Position numbers and translations under genes: made by a program
Assembly: GCA_009760855.2 (NCBI GenBank)
Contig: WPIO01000034.1
Location: 4,091,001-4,155,000, forward strand
Reading direction: 5' to 3'
DNA from: Cristatella mucedo
Taxonomy: Eukaryota; Bryozoa; Phylactolaemata; Cristatellidae
Length of the DNA stretch: 64,000 bases
In this document: in pieces, positions 12,725 through 23,647 of the stretch
Position numbering within the stretch: the first letter of the stretch is position 1
Layout: each line of letters opens with the position of its first letter
The notes under the pieces: model-generated
Database searches by the model: none
Told to the model about the DNA's origin: nothing
Seen by the model: only the letters and a program-made list of their open reading frames with translations

Positions 12725-13345
12725 GTATAATAATAACAATGCACTTGATAAAGCGCCCTCAGAGAACTCGATCTCTTTCCAGGCCCTTTACATTTGCTGC
12801 AAAGGGGAATACAATTGAATGGTGAGTAATATCATGCTTGATACACAAACAAAAGGAATAACATGGTTAAAAAAATCCTAGCTGATTAAACAGCCTCTAT
12901 TTGTATAGCGACAGAAGAGCCTTTGCGGCTTTCACCACCACTTGCAGTGGTGATAAAGGATCGCCCACAGCAGGAAACGAACCCACGACCTCGGGAACAA
13001 GGTCGTGAAAGCAACCGCCTTACCTAGTGTGCCATCACGGTTAGGGGTGACAGGCACAGGGTCAGCATGCAAATGTGGTTAGTGGCAGCATGCACAGTGT
13101 CAGCACGCATAAGCACATCAAGGACGAATCACAGGGACCCACTAAATCCTGTCCTAAATAGGTGTGTTTTTAGGTTCCTTTTAAACGTGGTCAGGTCAGG
13201 GGATGTTCTGACGCAGGTCGGGAGGGAGTTCCAGGCTTTGGGAGCATATGAACTATAAATGCATGGTCTCCAAAGGATTTAAGGTTTGCATGAGGTATTT
13301 CTAGACTGTTGGATTCCGAAAAGCGGGTGGTACGATGCTTGGCCT
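12725..13345 (-). mobile_element. L2 3' end with nested SINE
   Basis: The (ATT)n tail at 12727 is followed on the minus strand by the family 3' UTR (GCGCTTTATCAAGTGC at the end) and the last codons of ORF2. A SINE fills 12870-13038. Beyond 13345 the sequence leaves the element, with two copies of GGACAAATTGGAACGGGC. Confidence 0.88.
12870..13038 (-). mobile_element. tRNA-derived SINE inserted in the L2 3' UTR
   Basis: The minus strand has GTGGGTTCGTTTCC as B box and the family body. It is bounded by GGTTA on both sides (12865-12869 and 13039-13043), and deleting it restores the L2 phrase ATGGTTAGGGGTGAC. The 5-base repeat is probably the target duplication. Confidence 0.85.
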
Positions 13346-13528
13346 GGTATGCCAACGGACAAATTGGAACGGGCGGACAAATTGGAACGGGCAGATTCTG
13401 CACGCTTGGCATTTGTTACTTGCATACGTCGAAGTGAGGACGTCGCGTGCCTCTGCTCCCCGAAGGATGAAGTGCCATTTCGAACGGCAACGGACGAGAG
13501 CAGTGTGCAGCTAAGAAGTCCCAGGAGA

Positions 13529-13650
13529 AATAATAATAATAATGATAATAATATATTTTCATAGCACCCTCGGAGAACGAACTCTCTTTCTAGGCGCTTT
13601 ACATATGTTGCAAAGGAAGTACGCTTGAACAGTTAGTGGTTAGTGCATGC
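13529..13650 (-). mobile_element. L2 3'-end fragment
   Basis: (AAT)n, then ATAGCACCCTCGGAGAACG and TTTCTAGGCGCTTTACAT, the reverse complement of the family 3' terminus. Truncated after about 120 bases. Confidence 0.8.
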
Positions 13651-14649
13651 TCAATGGCAAGCAACAAGTCCCAGGAGACACCAGCAGCAGTCTTGCCTGC
13701 TAGTGCCCTCCAATGGCAGGACGATACTGCAGATACTGCATAGATATTGCAGGCCTGACACAGAGGGCCTGCCTTTTCATATCCTGTCGACTTGGCGCTT
13801 CGTCGTCCCTTGCCCCCAGGTCTTCTACGAAATATAAATGAGCTAGTTCGTCCTTTCACTAGAATAGGCTTACGTTCTTTCGATGCTAGTTGTTGAAGAA
13901 ATTCACTTCTTAATTTTTAAACAGCACATCTTGCTGCTCACTCGATGCCCCGTTTCCAGCCCTGAGCTACTTACTTCATCGGTCTTCGTCTTTAATCGTG
14001 TGCAATCGGCCGGCAGCTAACAGCTAAGGGTGTCAGCTCTCGGAAGAATGCTGCCTACAATCTATTCGGTGAGTTCACAACAACTCATTTTCTGTCTTAA
14101 GCCTGAGAAAACGCATATTCGGCTTCAAGTGCTAGTGTAGGGGTCGCCTTCAGCTTAGCGCTCGGAAGGTGGACGAAGCGTGTATGCAGTGCCGCATGCA
14201 CCGATGGCAAACGAAGCCGCTGACCTCTCCACAAGATGCAATTGAATTCGCGAAGCTCTTCTCTTTGCGTGCAGTGCACGCATGGGAGCCGGACGACACG
14301 TCCAGTCACGACTTCGAGAGCTGAACTAGAGCCAGGCGGGTAAGGATCACATGACCGCATGGCCATTCACTCATGCCTCCACACAATCAGTGGGGAGACC
14401 CGGCTGCTGAGGCGTTATGCACTCCTGCCCTGTCAGGCTAGAGCGGGCGACACGGTGGCTATGCTACGACAAAACTAGCACGGGCTGGGGAACGCTGGCT
14501 TCGTGACCCTGCCACCTGCTACGTTCGAGAATATACTAAAAGCTCTGGGTAAATAAATAAATATGAAAACACATTTTAATCAAGTGGAGCAGAATACAAA
14601 GTTTAGCACCATTAGTTTTTACAAGGATACCGGATACAGGACATGCTCC
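13651..14649. other. No gene seen
   Basis: Moderately GC-rich unique sequence. The minus frame 14366-14097 (89 codons) has no splice or motif support. Confidence 0.45.
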
Positions 14650-14727
14650 AAAAGCCTGAAACTCCCTCCCGACCTGCGTCAGAACATCCCCTGACCTGAT
14701 CATATTTAAAAAGAATTTAAAAACATA
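14650..14727 (+). mobile_element. Left half of an older L2 3' end split by the 14728-17040 insertion
   Basis: Contains the ORF2 end (KAWNSLP-like codons, then CCCTGACCTGATCATATTTAAAAAG) and stops at AACATA, exactly where the minus-strand copy starts. The other half resumes at 17041 with the same AACATA. Confidence 0.85.
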
Positions 14728-17040
14728 ATAATAATAATAATAATATTGCACTTGATAAAGCGCCCTCAGAGAACTTAATCTCTTTCTAGGCGCTTTACAT
14801 TTGCTGCAAAGTGATACGCAACAGAATAGAAAGTAAAATCATGCCTGAAAAACAAACAAAATGAATAACATGGTTAGGGGTTACATGCACTGGGTCAGCA
14901 TGCAAATGTGGTTAGTGGCAGCATGAACAGTGTCAGCACGCATAAGCACATCGAGGACGAATCACAAGGACCCACTAAATGCTGTCCTAAATAGGTATGT
15001 TTTTAAGTTTCTTTTAAATGTGGTCAGGTCAGGGGATGTTCTGATGCAGGTCGGGAGGGAGTTCCAGGCTGTGGGAGCATACGAGCTAAATGCACGGTCT
15101 CCAAAGGATTTAAGGTTTGTATGAGGTATTTCTAGACTGTTGGATTCCGAAAAGCGAGTGGTACGATGCTTTGCCTGATGGGGTAGTATATCTGAAAGAT
15201 AGGCTGGAGCCATAGAATGAAGAGACCTAAAAGTGAGCGACAAAACCTTGAAGTCAATCCGTTGCTTGACTGGTAACCAGTGCAGGTCGGCGAGAAGTGG
15301 AGTAATGTGGCAACTGCGACGCTCACGACAGACAAGCCTAGCTGCAGAGTTTTGCACCAGCTGCAATCGCCTGATCGCACATGCTGGTAGGCCAGTAAGC
15401 AGTGAGTTGCAGAAGTCGAGACGAGATGTCACGAATGCATGGACCAACTTAGACGTGGTATCCTTATCTAAACAAGCCCGAATTTTAGCAATGTTATGAA
15501 GCTGAAAATAGGCGGATTTGACTGTGGAGCTGATGTGGTCGTCCAACGAGAGGTCGCTTTGGAATATGACACCTAGATTTCGAGCTGATTCAACTGGAGA
15601 TATGCTGGCAGAGCCAATTTTGAAAGTCAGCCTTTCCAATTTCTGAATAACACTAGGTTTGCCCATAACTAGTAAGTTAGTTTTATCATCGTTTAGTTTT
15701 AGAAAATTTGCTGCCATCCATGATCGGATGTCATCAATGCATGCAGCAAGTGAGTTGAGAGAATTTGAGGTGCTCGAAGGCTGGGAGGGATCAAAGCAAA
15801 GGTACAACTGAGTGTCATCCGCATAGAAGTGAAAGCCTAGATTGTGCTTGGCAATCACATCAGCGAGAGGGAGAGTATAAACGGTGAAAAGGACCGGACC
15901 TAGCACAGAGCCCTGAGGTACTCCATATTTTAGAGGTACTTCAGATGATCTTTGTCCATTCACGTCAACACTCTGGAGTCTCCCACTGAGATAGGACCTG
16001 AACCACTGCAGAGCAGTGCCAGTGATGCCCAGGCGAGATGAGAGGCGCTCTAGAAGTACTTTGTGATCGATGGTATCAAAAGCTGCCGAAAGATCAAGCA
16101 CAACAAGAAGAGACACTCTACCCATGTCTGCATTCCTAAGTAGGTCGTTGTATACCCGAAGCAATGCTGACTCTGTGGAGTGATTAGCTCTAAAGCCAGA
16201 CTGGAACTTACTAGCAAGGTGTGAGGTTTCGATATACGAGTTCAGCTGGTCTGCCACGACCCGTTCCAGTGTCTTTGATAGGAATGGTAGAAGGGAGACT
16301 GGGCGGTAGTTGCTTAAGTTCTCTTGGTCTAGTGTAGCTTTCTTGAGAAGTGGCCTGACTACAGCTTTTTTGAAAGGTGCTGGGACCTGACCTGAGGCTA
16401 ATGACATATTAATGATGTTGGTTATGCATGGCAGCAGCAGATCAATGCAACGTAGGAGCAGGACAGTGGGAATAGGGTCCAGTGGACTTGTTGTCTTCTT
16501 TGATTGAGATACGTGCTTTAGGACTACATCACTAGTGACCTGTTTAAATGCAGACATTGAGGCGCAGCCAGGAACCGAGGAACAGCATTCTAGTGGGAAG
16601 GTTGTCATCGCAGGGATGGATTCCCTGATTTTGTCTATCTTCTGCACAAAGAATCGAGAGAAGCGATCGGCTAGATCATCACAAGGATCATCAGGTAAGG
16701 AGCTAACCTGGGAACGGTTGAGGAGATGGTTTATTGTCGACATCAGCATTTTTGGATTATGCATCTGTGATTCAACAATGTTTCTATAGAAGCTAGACTT
16801 AGCCTTTGCTAGGATTGATTGGTACGACCTACAGTAGTCTTCATATGCCTGTCGATGGACAGTTAGTCCGGATCTTTTGTATGCCTTTTCAAGCTTTCGT
16901 TTAGTAGACTTGGCTAGTTTAATGTCTGTGGTAAACCATAGGCCGTCTGGGCGTGGGCGCACAGTGCGCTTTGTCAAAGGTGCAAACTCGTCGAGCGTGT
17001 CAGCTAGTGTCGTGTTGTAGCAATCTACCAGTCCCACTCT
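14728..17040 (-). mobile_element. Young 5'-truncated L2-type LINE with open RT frame
   Basis: The insertion has an (ATT)n tail at its 3' end (14728 side) and is flanked by the 6-base direct repeat AACATA at 14722-14727 and 17041-17046, the expected target-site duplication. Its 5' end is truncated within ORF2, upstream of the RT domain, so the endonuclease is missing. The 3' UTR is about 235 bases and closely matches the other young copies at 18.3 and 23.7 kb. Confidence 0.93.
14962..17037 (-). CDS. L2-type ORF2, reverse transcriptase part (691 codons, 5' end missing)
   Basis: The frame is open from the truncation point to the stop. In order it shows the linker after the endonuclease (residues 1-150), RT motif SNYRPVSLLPFLSKTLERV (near 241-260), LDLSAAFDTIDH (near 314-325), GVPQGSVLGPVLF (near 372-384), the catalytic FHFYADDTQLYL (near 402-413), and the C-terminal WLPVKQRIDFKVL and WNSLP stretches typical of CR1/L2 elements. 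The first codon is not a true start. The enzyme would prime reverse transcription of its own RNA at nicked DNA, but without the endonuclease this copy cannot move by itself. The unbroken frame shows the insertion is recent. Confidence 0.93.
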   Translation of the reverse strand: MGLVDCYNTTLADTLDEFAPLTKRTVRPRPDGLWFTTDIKLAKSTKRKLEKAYKRSGLTVHRQAYEDYCRSYQSILAKAKSSFYRNIVESQMHNPKMLMSTINHLLNRSQVSSLPDDPCDDLADRFSRFFVQKIDKIRESIPAMTTFPLECCSSVPGCASMSAFKQVTSDVVLKHVSQSKKTTSPLDPIPTVLLLRCIDLLLPCITNIINMSLASGQVPAPFKKAVVRPLLKKATLDQENLSNYRPVSLLPFLSKTLERVVADQLNSYIETSHLASKFQSGFRANHSTESALLRVYNDLLRNADMGRVSLLVVLDLSAAFDTIDHKVLLERLSSRLGITGTALQWFRSYLSGRLQSVDVNGQRSSEVPLKYGVPQGSVLGPVLFTVYTLPLADVIAKHNLGFHFYADDTQLYLCFDPSQPSSTSNSLNSLAACIDDIRSWMAANFLKLNDDKTNLLVMGKPSVIQKLERLTFKIGSASISPVESARNLGVIFQSDLSLDDHISSTVKSAYFQLHNIAKIRACLDKDTTSKLVHAFVTSRLDFCNSLLTGLPACAIRRLQLVQNSAARLVCRERRSCHITPLLADLHWLPVKQRIDFKVLSLTFRSLHSMAPAYLSDILPHQAKHRTTRFSESNSLEIPHTNLKSFGDRAFSSYAPTAWNSLPTCIRTSPDLTTFKRNLKTYLFRTAFSGSL

Positions 17041-17331
17041 AACATACCTATTTAGGACAGCATTTAGTGGGTCCCTGTGATATGTCCTTCACGTGCTTAT
17101 GCGAGCTGACACTGTGCATGCTGCCACTAACCACATTTGCATGCTGACCCTGTGCATGTCACCCCTAACCATGTTATTTATTTTGTTTGTTTATCAAGCA
17201 TGAATTTTACTCACCATTCAATTGCATTTCCCTTTGCAGCAAATGTAAAGCACCTAGAGAGAAATTAAGTTCTCTGAGGGCGCTTTATCAAGTGCATTAT
17301 TAATATTATTATTATTATTATTATTATTACA
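17041..17331 (+). mobile_element. Right half of the older L2 3' end
   Basis: Runs from the AACATA target repeat through CCTATTTAGGACAGC, the complete 3' UTR and GCGCTTTATCAAGTGC to an (ATT)n tail. Joined to 14650-14727 it makes one continuous 3' end. Confidence 0.9.
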
Positions 17332-18282
17332 GATTAAGGGGGTAAGGTGGGCCAGTAGTGGGAGTTATCCCCCAAAATGGCCACTAATAGTGCGAGTTGT
17401 CCCCCCAAGCACATTTATTAATATCGTACGAAGACCAGTTAACTGAATGGCATAAAAATTGGCACGAAGAACACTGGTAGCATTAGCTATCGTTTGATGT
17501 GATATAGCTGTAGTTTTGACGTTCTGATGACCTGTAAAAGTCCAAGGTCACGTATAGCACTGCAGCTCCAAATTTTTCCGATTAAAAACGTCATTGTAGA
17601 AATATGGCAAACTGCTCAAAAGATGCAAGACACTCGAATACACAATCCCCCCCACAAAAAATTAAAAAAAATTCGACATCTCAAACTGTTGACTGTCATC
17701 ACGACCACAGCCCAGGGTCATTTTGTTACAGGCACATCATATGCATACACACTCATCATGCATAGATGCACAGGGGGGGACGTGAAGACAGGTGAGCTCT
17801 GCCTATATTCCAAATTTCACACCGATTGGCCAAGTTTTGAAGAAGCTGTAAATTTATAAGGCAAACAGTGCTAACAAGCAACTGCAATGACCAAGAGTGA
17901 ACATAGAGTAAGTGAAGTCCGTGGTGCATTCAGTGGTGAATGCAGTTGCAGATGATGTTTATTTAACTTTCTGGAGGAGCTTAGAGTCTCAGCATTCATC
18001 AATAGTGATGAAAGTTGTGCTTTGACAACGTTTTGCCAGCATCCATCATTGCAGCCTGTATAGCCAAAATCGGAAGTTTTGGCGAGTGCAAACAAAGACA
18101 ATCGACAACCAAGAGACCAATAATGCTGGCATATATTTGCAGAAGAAGCTGCATAATGCACATACCGACAATTGCCTTGAAAAAGGCAGTCGTTCTGTTC
18201 AGCTCGGACAGTATTCAGTGGCAGACAGGCACGTGAGCAACTCGGCTTACTTTCTCAGGGCTTTCTAATTATCTACATAAAT
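17332..18282. other. No gene seen
   Basis: Unique-looking sequence between two L2 insertions, with frames of about 60-110 codons and no splice or motif support. Confidence 0.5.
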
Positions 18283-18514
18283 AATAATAATAAAAATAAT
18301 TCAATTGATAAAGCGCCCTCAGAGAACTTAATCTCTCTCTAGGCGCTTTACATTTGCTGTAAAGTGAAATGCAATTGAATGGTAAGTAAAATCATGCTTG
18401 AAAAACAAACGAAATGAATAATATGCTTAGGGGTGACATGCACAGGGTCAGCTTGCAAATGTGGTTAGTGGCAGCATGCACAGTATCAGCACGCATAAGC
18501 ACATCAAGGACAAA

Positions 18515-20245
18515 TCACAGAGACCCACTAAATGCTGTCCTAAATAGGTGTGTTTTTAGGTTCCTTTTAAATGTGGTCAGGTCAGGGGATATTCTGACGC
18601 AGGTCGGGAGGGAGTTCCAGGCTTTGGGAGCATATGAACTAAATGCACGGTCTCCAAAGGATTTAAGGTTTGTATGAGGTATTTCTAGACTGTTGGATTC
18701 CGAAAAGCGAGTGGTACGATGCTTGGCCTGATGGGGTAGCATATCTGACAGATAGGCTGGAGCCATAGAATGAAGGGACCTAAAAGTGAGCGACAAAACC
18801 TTGAAGTCAATCCGTTGCTTGACTGGTAACCAGTGCAGGTCGGCATGAAGTGGAGTAATGTGGCAGCTGCGACGCTCACGACAGACAAGCCTAGCTGCAG
18901 AGTTTTGCACCAGCTGCAATCGCCTGATCGCACATGCTGGTAGGCCAGTAAGCAGTGAGTTGCAGAAGTCGAGACGAGATGTCACGAATGCATGGACCAA
19001 CTTAGACGTGGTATCCTTATCTAAACAAGCCCGAATTTTAGCAATGTTATGAAGCTGAAAATAGGCGGATTTGACTGTGGAGCTGATGTGGTCGTCTAAC
19101 GAGAGGTCGCTTTGGAATATGACACCTAGATTTCGAGCTGATTCAACTGGAGATATGCTGGCAGAGCCAAATTTGAGAGTCAGCCTTTCCAATCTCTGGA
19201 TCACACTGGGTTTGCCCATAACTAGTAAGTCAGTTTTATCATCGTTAAGTTTTAGAAAATTTGCTGCCATCCATGTGCGGATGTCATCAATGCATGCAGC
19301 AAGTGAGTATAGAGAATTTGAGGTGCTCGAAGGCTGGGAGGGATCAAAGCAAAGGTACAACTGAGTGTCATCCGCATAGAAGTGAAAGCCTAGATTGTGC
19401 TTGGCAATCACATCAGCAAGAGGCAGAGTATAAACCGTGAAAAGAACCGGACCTATCACTGAGCCCTGAGGTACTCCATATTTCAGAGATACTTCAGATG
19501 ATCTTTGTCCATAAACCGTGAAAAGAACCGGACCTATCACTGAGCCCTGAGGTACTCCATATTTCAGAGGTACTTCAGATGATCTTAGTCCATTCACGTC
19601 AATACTCTGGAGTCTCCCACTGAGATAGGACCTGAACCACTGCAGAGCAGTGCCAGTGATGCCCAGGCGAGATGAGAGGCGCTCTAGAAGAACTTTGTCA
19701 TCGATGGTATCAAAAGCTGCCGAAAGATCAAGCACAACAAGCAGAGACACTCTACCCATGTCTGCATTCCTAAGTAGGTCGTTGTGTACCCGAAGCAATG
19801 CTGACTCTGTGGAGTGATTAGCTCTAAAGCCAGACTGGAACTTACTAGTAAGGTGTGAGGTTTTGATATACGAGTTCAGCTGTTCTGCCACGACCCGTTC
19901 GAGTTTCTTTGATAGGAATGGTAGAAGGGAAACTGGGCGGTAGTTGCTCAAGTTCTCTTGGTCAAGTGTAGCTTTCTTGAGAAGTGGCCTGACTACAGCT
20001 TTTTTGAAAGGTGCTGGGACATGACCTGAGGCTAATGACATATTAATTATGTTAGTTATGCATGGCAGCAGCAGATCAATGCAACGTAGGAGCAGGACAG
20101 TGGGAATAGGGTCCAGAGGACTTGTTGTCTTCTTTGATTGAGATACGAACTCGAGGACTTGATCACTAGTGACCTGCTTAAATCCAGACATTGAGATGCA
20201 GCCAGGAACCGAGGAACAGCATTCTAGTGGGGAGGTTGTCATCAA
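18515..20245 (-). pseudogene. L2 ORF2, RT part with in-frame 27-residue duplication
   Basis: 576 codons, including LDLSAAFDTIDDKVLLERL, FHFYADDTQLYL and the C-terminal region. The segment around GVPQGSVIGPVLFTVY occurs twice in tandem (81 bases), keeping the frame open. That motif forms part of the RT palm, so the duplicated copy is probably inactive although readable. The frame is cut off from the endonuclease part by frameshifts. Confidence 0.9.
19432..19592. repeat. 81-base tandem duplication inside RT
   Basis: The block starting TAAACCGTGAAAAGAACCGG and ending GATCTTTGTCCA/GATCTTAGTCCA is present twice in direct succession. The other L2 copies at 15.9 and 24.7 kb have it once. Confidence 0.92.
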
Positions 20246-20363
20246 GGGATGGATTCCCTGATCTTGTCTATCTTCTGCACAAAGAATCGAGAGAAGCGAT
20301 CGGCTAGATTATCATTAGGATCATCAGGTAAGGAGTTAATCTGGGAACGGTTGAGGAGATGGT

Positions 20364-20939
20364 TTAGTGCGACATCAGCATTTTTGGATCGTGCATCTGT
20401 GATTCAACAATGTTTTTATAAAAACTAGACTTAGCCTTTGCTAGGATCGATTGGTACGACCTACAGTAGTCTTCATATGCCTGTCGATGAACAGTTAGTC
20501 CGGATCTTTTGTATGCTTTTTCAAGCTTTCGTTTAGCAGACTTGGCTAGTTTAATCTCTGCGGTAAACCATAGGTCGTCTGGGCGGGGGCGCACAGTGCG
20601 CTTTGTCAGAGGGGCAAACTCGTCGAGCGTGTCAGCTAGTGTCGTGTTGAAGCTATCTACCAATGATGACAGATCGGAGGGAGGATTGAGCAGCAGAGGT
20701 GAAGCAGATATTATCGCACGGACAGCATCAATGTCAAGGGTCTTGAGGTTTCGCGATTCACAGGTTATTTTAGAGGAGGATGTGGGCACACACTGTAGAT
20801 TGAATGAGATCTGCTCGTGGTCAGATAAGCACGATTTGGTAATAATTGGTGATGACAAAGTGCAGTTATATGAGAAAATCTGGTCGAGTGTGTGACCCTT
20901 GATGTGGGTAGGGCCATGCACATGAGCCACAAGAGACAA
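20364..20939 (-). pseudogene. L2 ORF2, end of endonuclease domain and linker
   Basis: 191 codons starting at the truncated 5' end. GPTHIKGHTLD and the SDH catalytic triad of the APE endonuclease are present; earlier catalytic residues are missing because of 5' truncation. The linker LADTLDEFAPLTKRTVRPRP matches the start of the 14.7-kb copy. Confidence 0.88.
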
Positions 20940-21088
20940 TGAGTATGGTCCATCACTTGAGCATTATGCCTTATCATTTTTTTGCCTTTGTACAGGCTTC
21001 CTACGTACACCTTTGTTCTTGAGGTTGTATTTTGCCTTTGTTAAACTAGCTCTCTTGGATTGCCTGTCGTAATCCTTCATGAACTACC

Positions 21089-22843
21089 TCATATATACCT
21101 GCCCACAGGAATGCCTAACCTTGTGAAAACTGGGATACGACCACACATCCCTTCATTCTTCTGTAAACAGGCATCAGCCACTGCCACTAGAACTGCTGAC
21201 AACCTGCCTCCTGTATATTCAGTCTGTCGAGCCTTTGTCCAGATTAGGTTATGGAGAGACTCATTATGGTTTTGGGTGTGACCATGCAAACATTTTTTTA
21301 AAAGGTCATCGGGTAATCTGTCCTCATACACATCATTTGAGGCTTCTTTTATCCCTGGTTTTAGCACGTGATGACTTGATTTTTCATGGTCATAAACCGT
21401 ATTCGTTGCTACAGCTTTCTCATAGGGACATTCAGACGACGCACCTTTCGTACGGAACCTATGATCTGGCTCCTGATTAGTGGAGAAAGTATGGTAAAAA
21501 GATTTCCATACATCCTTCTTCAAGCCCTCTAGATTATTCGCATTCTCTCTCACCGCACGGGCAAAGTGTTGCTGCAACCTACTAGCTATTTGGCCAGTTA
21601 GCCCACCCTGTCCACCGAACTCGCCCATAACCTCTGGGTATTTCACTTTCTTTGTTTTAAGGTTTTGCAGAGACTCTTACTGACATGTGCTATACACTCC
21701 AGTTTTGTAATTTCTGTCTCTCCATACGGTTTGGCTTTGGTTACACTTTGCCAAGCTTTTGAATCACCATCCCCTAGATACCTAACAAAACCGTGCACCA
21801 CGGGTTTCTAGCGAGCGTTCAAACATACGTTTTGCCCCTTCCATTGCACCACTTGTACCACTGAAATTTTTATCGCAGTCATGCTCTCCTCGCTTACCAG
21901 CTGCACAAACCTTGCAGGATAAGCTGAGCACTTCTGCATCTAGTGCCTTTCCTGTTTTTAGGGAAGTGCCTGTTGCTACCCCATGCTTCGACTTAAAGCC
22001 ACGGGTCCTCCACGTGCCATCAATGGCGATGGTGATGTCACGCGAGTTAGCCAAAGCCTTCTCCTCTTCTACAGCTCTCACCATTGACAATTCAGCCTCT
22101 TTCGTAGCTCCAGCTGCAATTACTTTCACACAATCGGTGTAGCGTTTAGATGGGATAGGGGAAGGTAAATCTAACAGCCCAAAAAGTCTTTCAATAATAA
22201 TAATAATAATAATAATTCACTTGATAAAGTGCTCTCAGAGAACTTAATCTCTCTCTAGGTGCTTTACATTTGCTGCAAAGTGAAATGCAATTGAATGATA
22301 AGTAAAATCATGCTTGAAAAACAAACAAAATGAATAATATGGTTAGGGGTGACATGCACAGGGTCAGCATGCAAATGTGGTTAGTGGCAGCATGCACAGT
22401 GTCAGCACGCATAAGCACAACAAGGACGAATCACAGGGACCCACTAAATGCTGTCCTAAATAGGTCTTCCTAGCCCAACGCTCCTAGCAGCATAAATTGC
22501 CTACATGTTCAGGGGTAGCTCAGGATCTGTCGACCTTACACGACCTTTCTTGGCAACCTCTTTCTTCTCACTGTCTTCTTCATTCGCAGCTCGCAAGGCT
22601 TTCATCTCTTCCCGGCGACGGATAGAAAGGCATGTTAACCTGACTATTTTCGCAAATGCAGCTCCTACATCTAAGTACAAGGGTACTCGAAAGACCCACT
22701 AGGTCCGGTTCCCTACGATAGACTTGACTATTACAAGCTGGGCACCAAACGTAAGCCATCAACTCTGTAGCCAGTGTGGCAACATCCAAAATACGATTTC
22801 CAAAGAGAAAATTATCATCCTCGTTCTCTTCTTTGTCTTTCAC
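21089..22843 (-). pseudogene. Mutator-like transposase, broken by frameshift and an L2 insertion
   Basis: Three minus-strand pieces in order make a transposase of the animal Mutator-like type. The N-terminal piece (22843-22580) has paired cysteines (VWCPACNSQVY, then LRCRSC). The middle (to 21782) has ITIAIDGTWRTRG, the DDE-like DGTW signature, KVCAAGKRGEHDC and SGTSGAMEGAKRMFERS. The C-terminal piece (21646-21089) has KKCLHGHTQNHNESLHNLIW, the family's hallmark. A break lies between 21782 and 21646, and L2 sequence interrupts it at 22190-22466, just before the conserved LFGLLDLPSPIPSKRY. I did not find terminal inverted repeats. Confidence 0.88.
22190..22466 (-). mobile_element. L2 3' end inserted in the Mutator-like transposase
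   Basis: Complete 3' UTR with (ATT)n at 22193. GTCTT occurs on both sides (AAAGTCTTTC before, AGGTCTTCC after), a probable 5-base target duplication. Removing it joins the transposase phrases on both sides. Confidence 0.88.
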
Positions 22844-23034
22844 TACCCGTCGTTTTTGGGTGTGGGCGTGGCGACACCACTCGCTGGTCTAACCGGCAAC
22901 GGCCTTACACGCGGTCGTCCACTGTTCCGAGGGCCGCTCGATTCCCTTACACTACTCATTGAAACTCCTTCATTTACTCGAGTTGCATCACGGCCTGTAC
23001 TCACAGCACCAGCCGTGCACTGCCCAATAGTTGA

Positions 23035-23448
23035 AACCTCAAATCCTTTGGAGACCGTGCATTTACTTCATATGCTCCCAAAGCCTGGAACTCCCTCCCG
23101 ACCTGTGTCAGAACATCCCCTGACCTGACCACATTTAAAAAGAATTTAAAAACACACCTATTTAGGACAGCATTTAGTGGGTCCCTGTGATTCGTCCTTG
23201 ATGTACTTATGCGTGCTGACTGACACTGTGCGTGCTGACAATGTGCATGCTGCCACTAACCACATTTGCATGCTGACCCTGTGCATGTCACCCCTAACCA
23301 TGTTATTCATTTTGCTTGTTTATCAAGCATGATTTTACTCACTGTTCAATTGCATTTCCCTTCGCAGCATATGTAAAGCGCCTAGAGAGAGAGAGATTGA
23401 GTTCTCTGAGGGCGCTTTATCAAGTGCATTATTACTATTATTATTATA
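23035..23448 (+). mobile_element. L2 3' end
   Basis: Starts in the last ORF2 codons (SFGDRAF-like, then KAWNSLP-like) and runs through the 3' UTR to an imperfect (ATT)n tail. The 3' UTR has an extra TGACTGACAC/CGTGCTGACAA doubling. Confidence 0.88.
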
Positions 23449-23647
23449 AGAACAATGCGAGCGGTGCATTGAACCATTCATCTTGGAAGCTTGTGGGAGA
23501 ACGTCCAACACATGTCCGTTAGATGAAATGGCAGCAGATGCAAGGGGTCGGAAGTGGATGCTGGATTGGCTGTATGCATCCGGCTCAGAGGTCAACCTCC
23601 ATAGCAACAGCTGTTTGCAGCTTTCCCTGCCCGCGATTACGCGATTA

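Larger units (their letters stand above)
18283..20960 (-). mobile_element. L2-type LINE, endonuclease C-terminus to 3' tail, frameshifted
   Basis: The longest copy in the window. It starts (minus strand) near 20960 in the end of the APE-type endonuclease domain, with HGPTHIKGHTLDQIF and SDHEQISF, continues through the whole RT and ends in the family 3' UTR and (ATT)n at 18283. Compared with the 14.7-kb copy it has two single-base losses, one near 20240 (CATCAAGGGATGG) and one near 20367, which split the frame into 20939-20364 and 20245-18515. Confidence 0.92.

Noticed and set aside
13355-13400. Two copies of GGACAAATTGGAACGGGC
   Set aside because: A two-unit tandem repeat of 18 bases next to an L2 end; too short to mean more than local slippage.
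15132-15499. Frames of 80-90 codons on both strands at 15.1-15.5, 18.7-19.0 and 24.0-24.3 kb
   Set aside because: They recur in every L2 copy and are shadows of the RT reading frame.
14728-17331. Foldback transposon with L2 3' UTRs as inverted ends
   Set aside because: The AACATA duplication and the continuity of 14650-14727 with 17041-17331 show a simple nested insertion.
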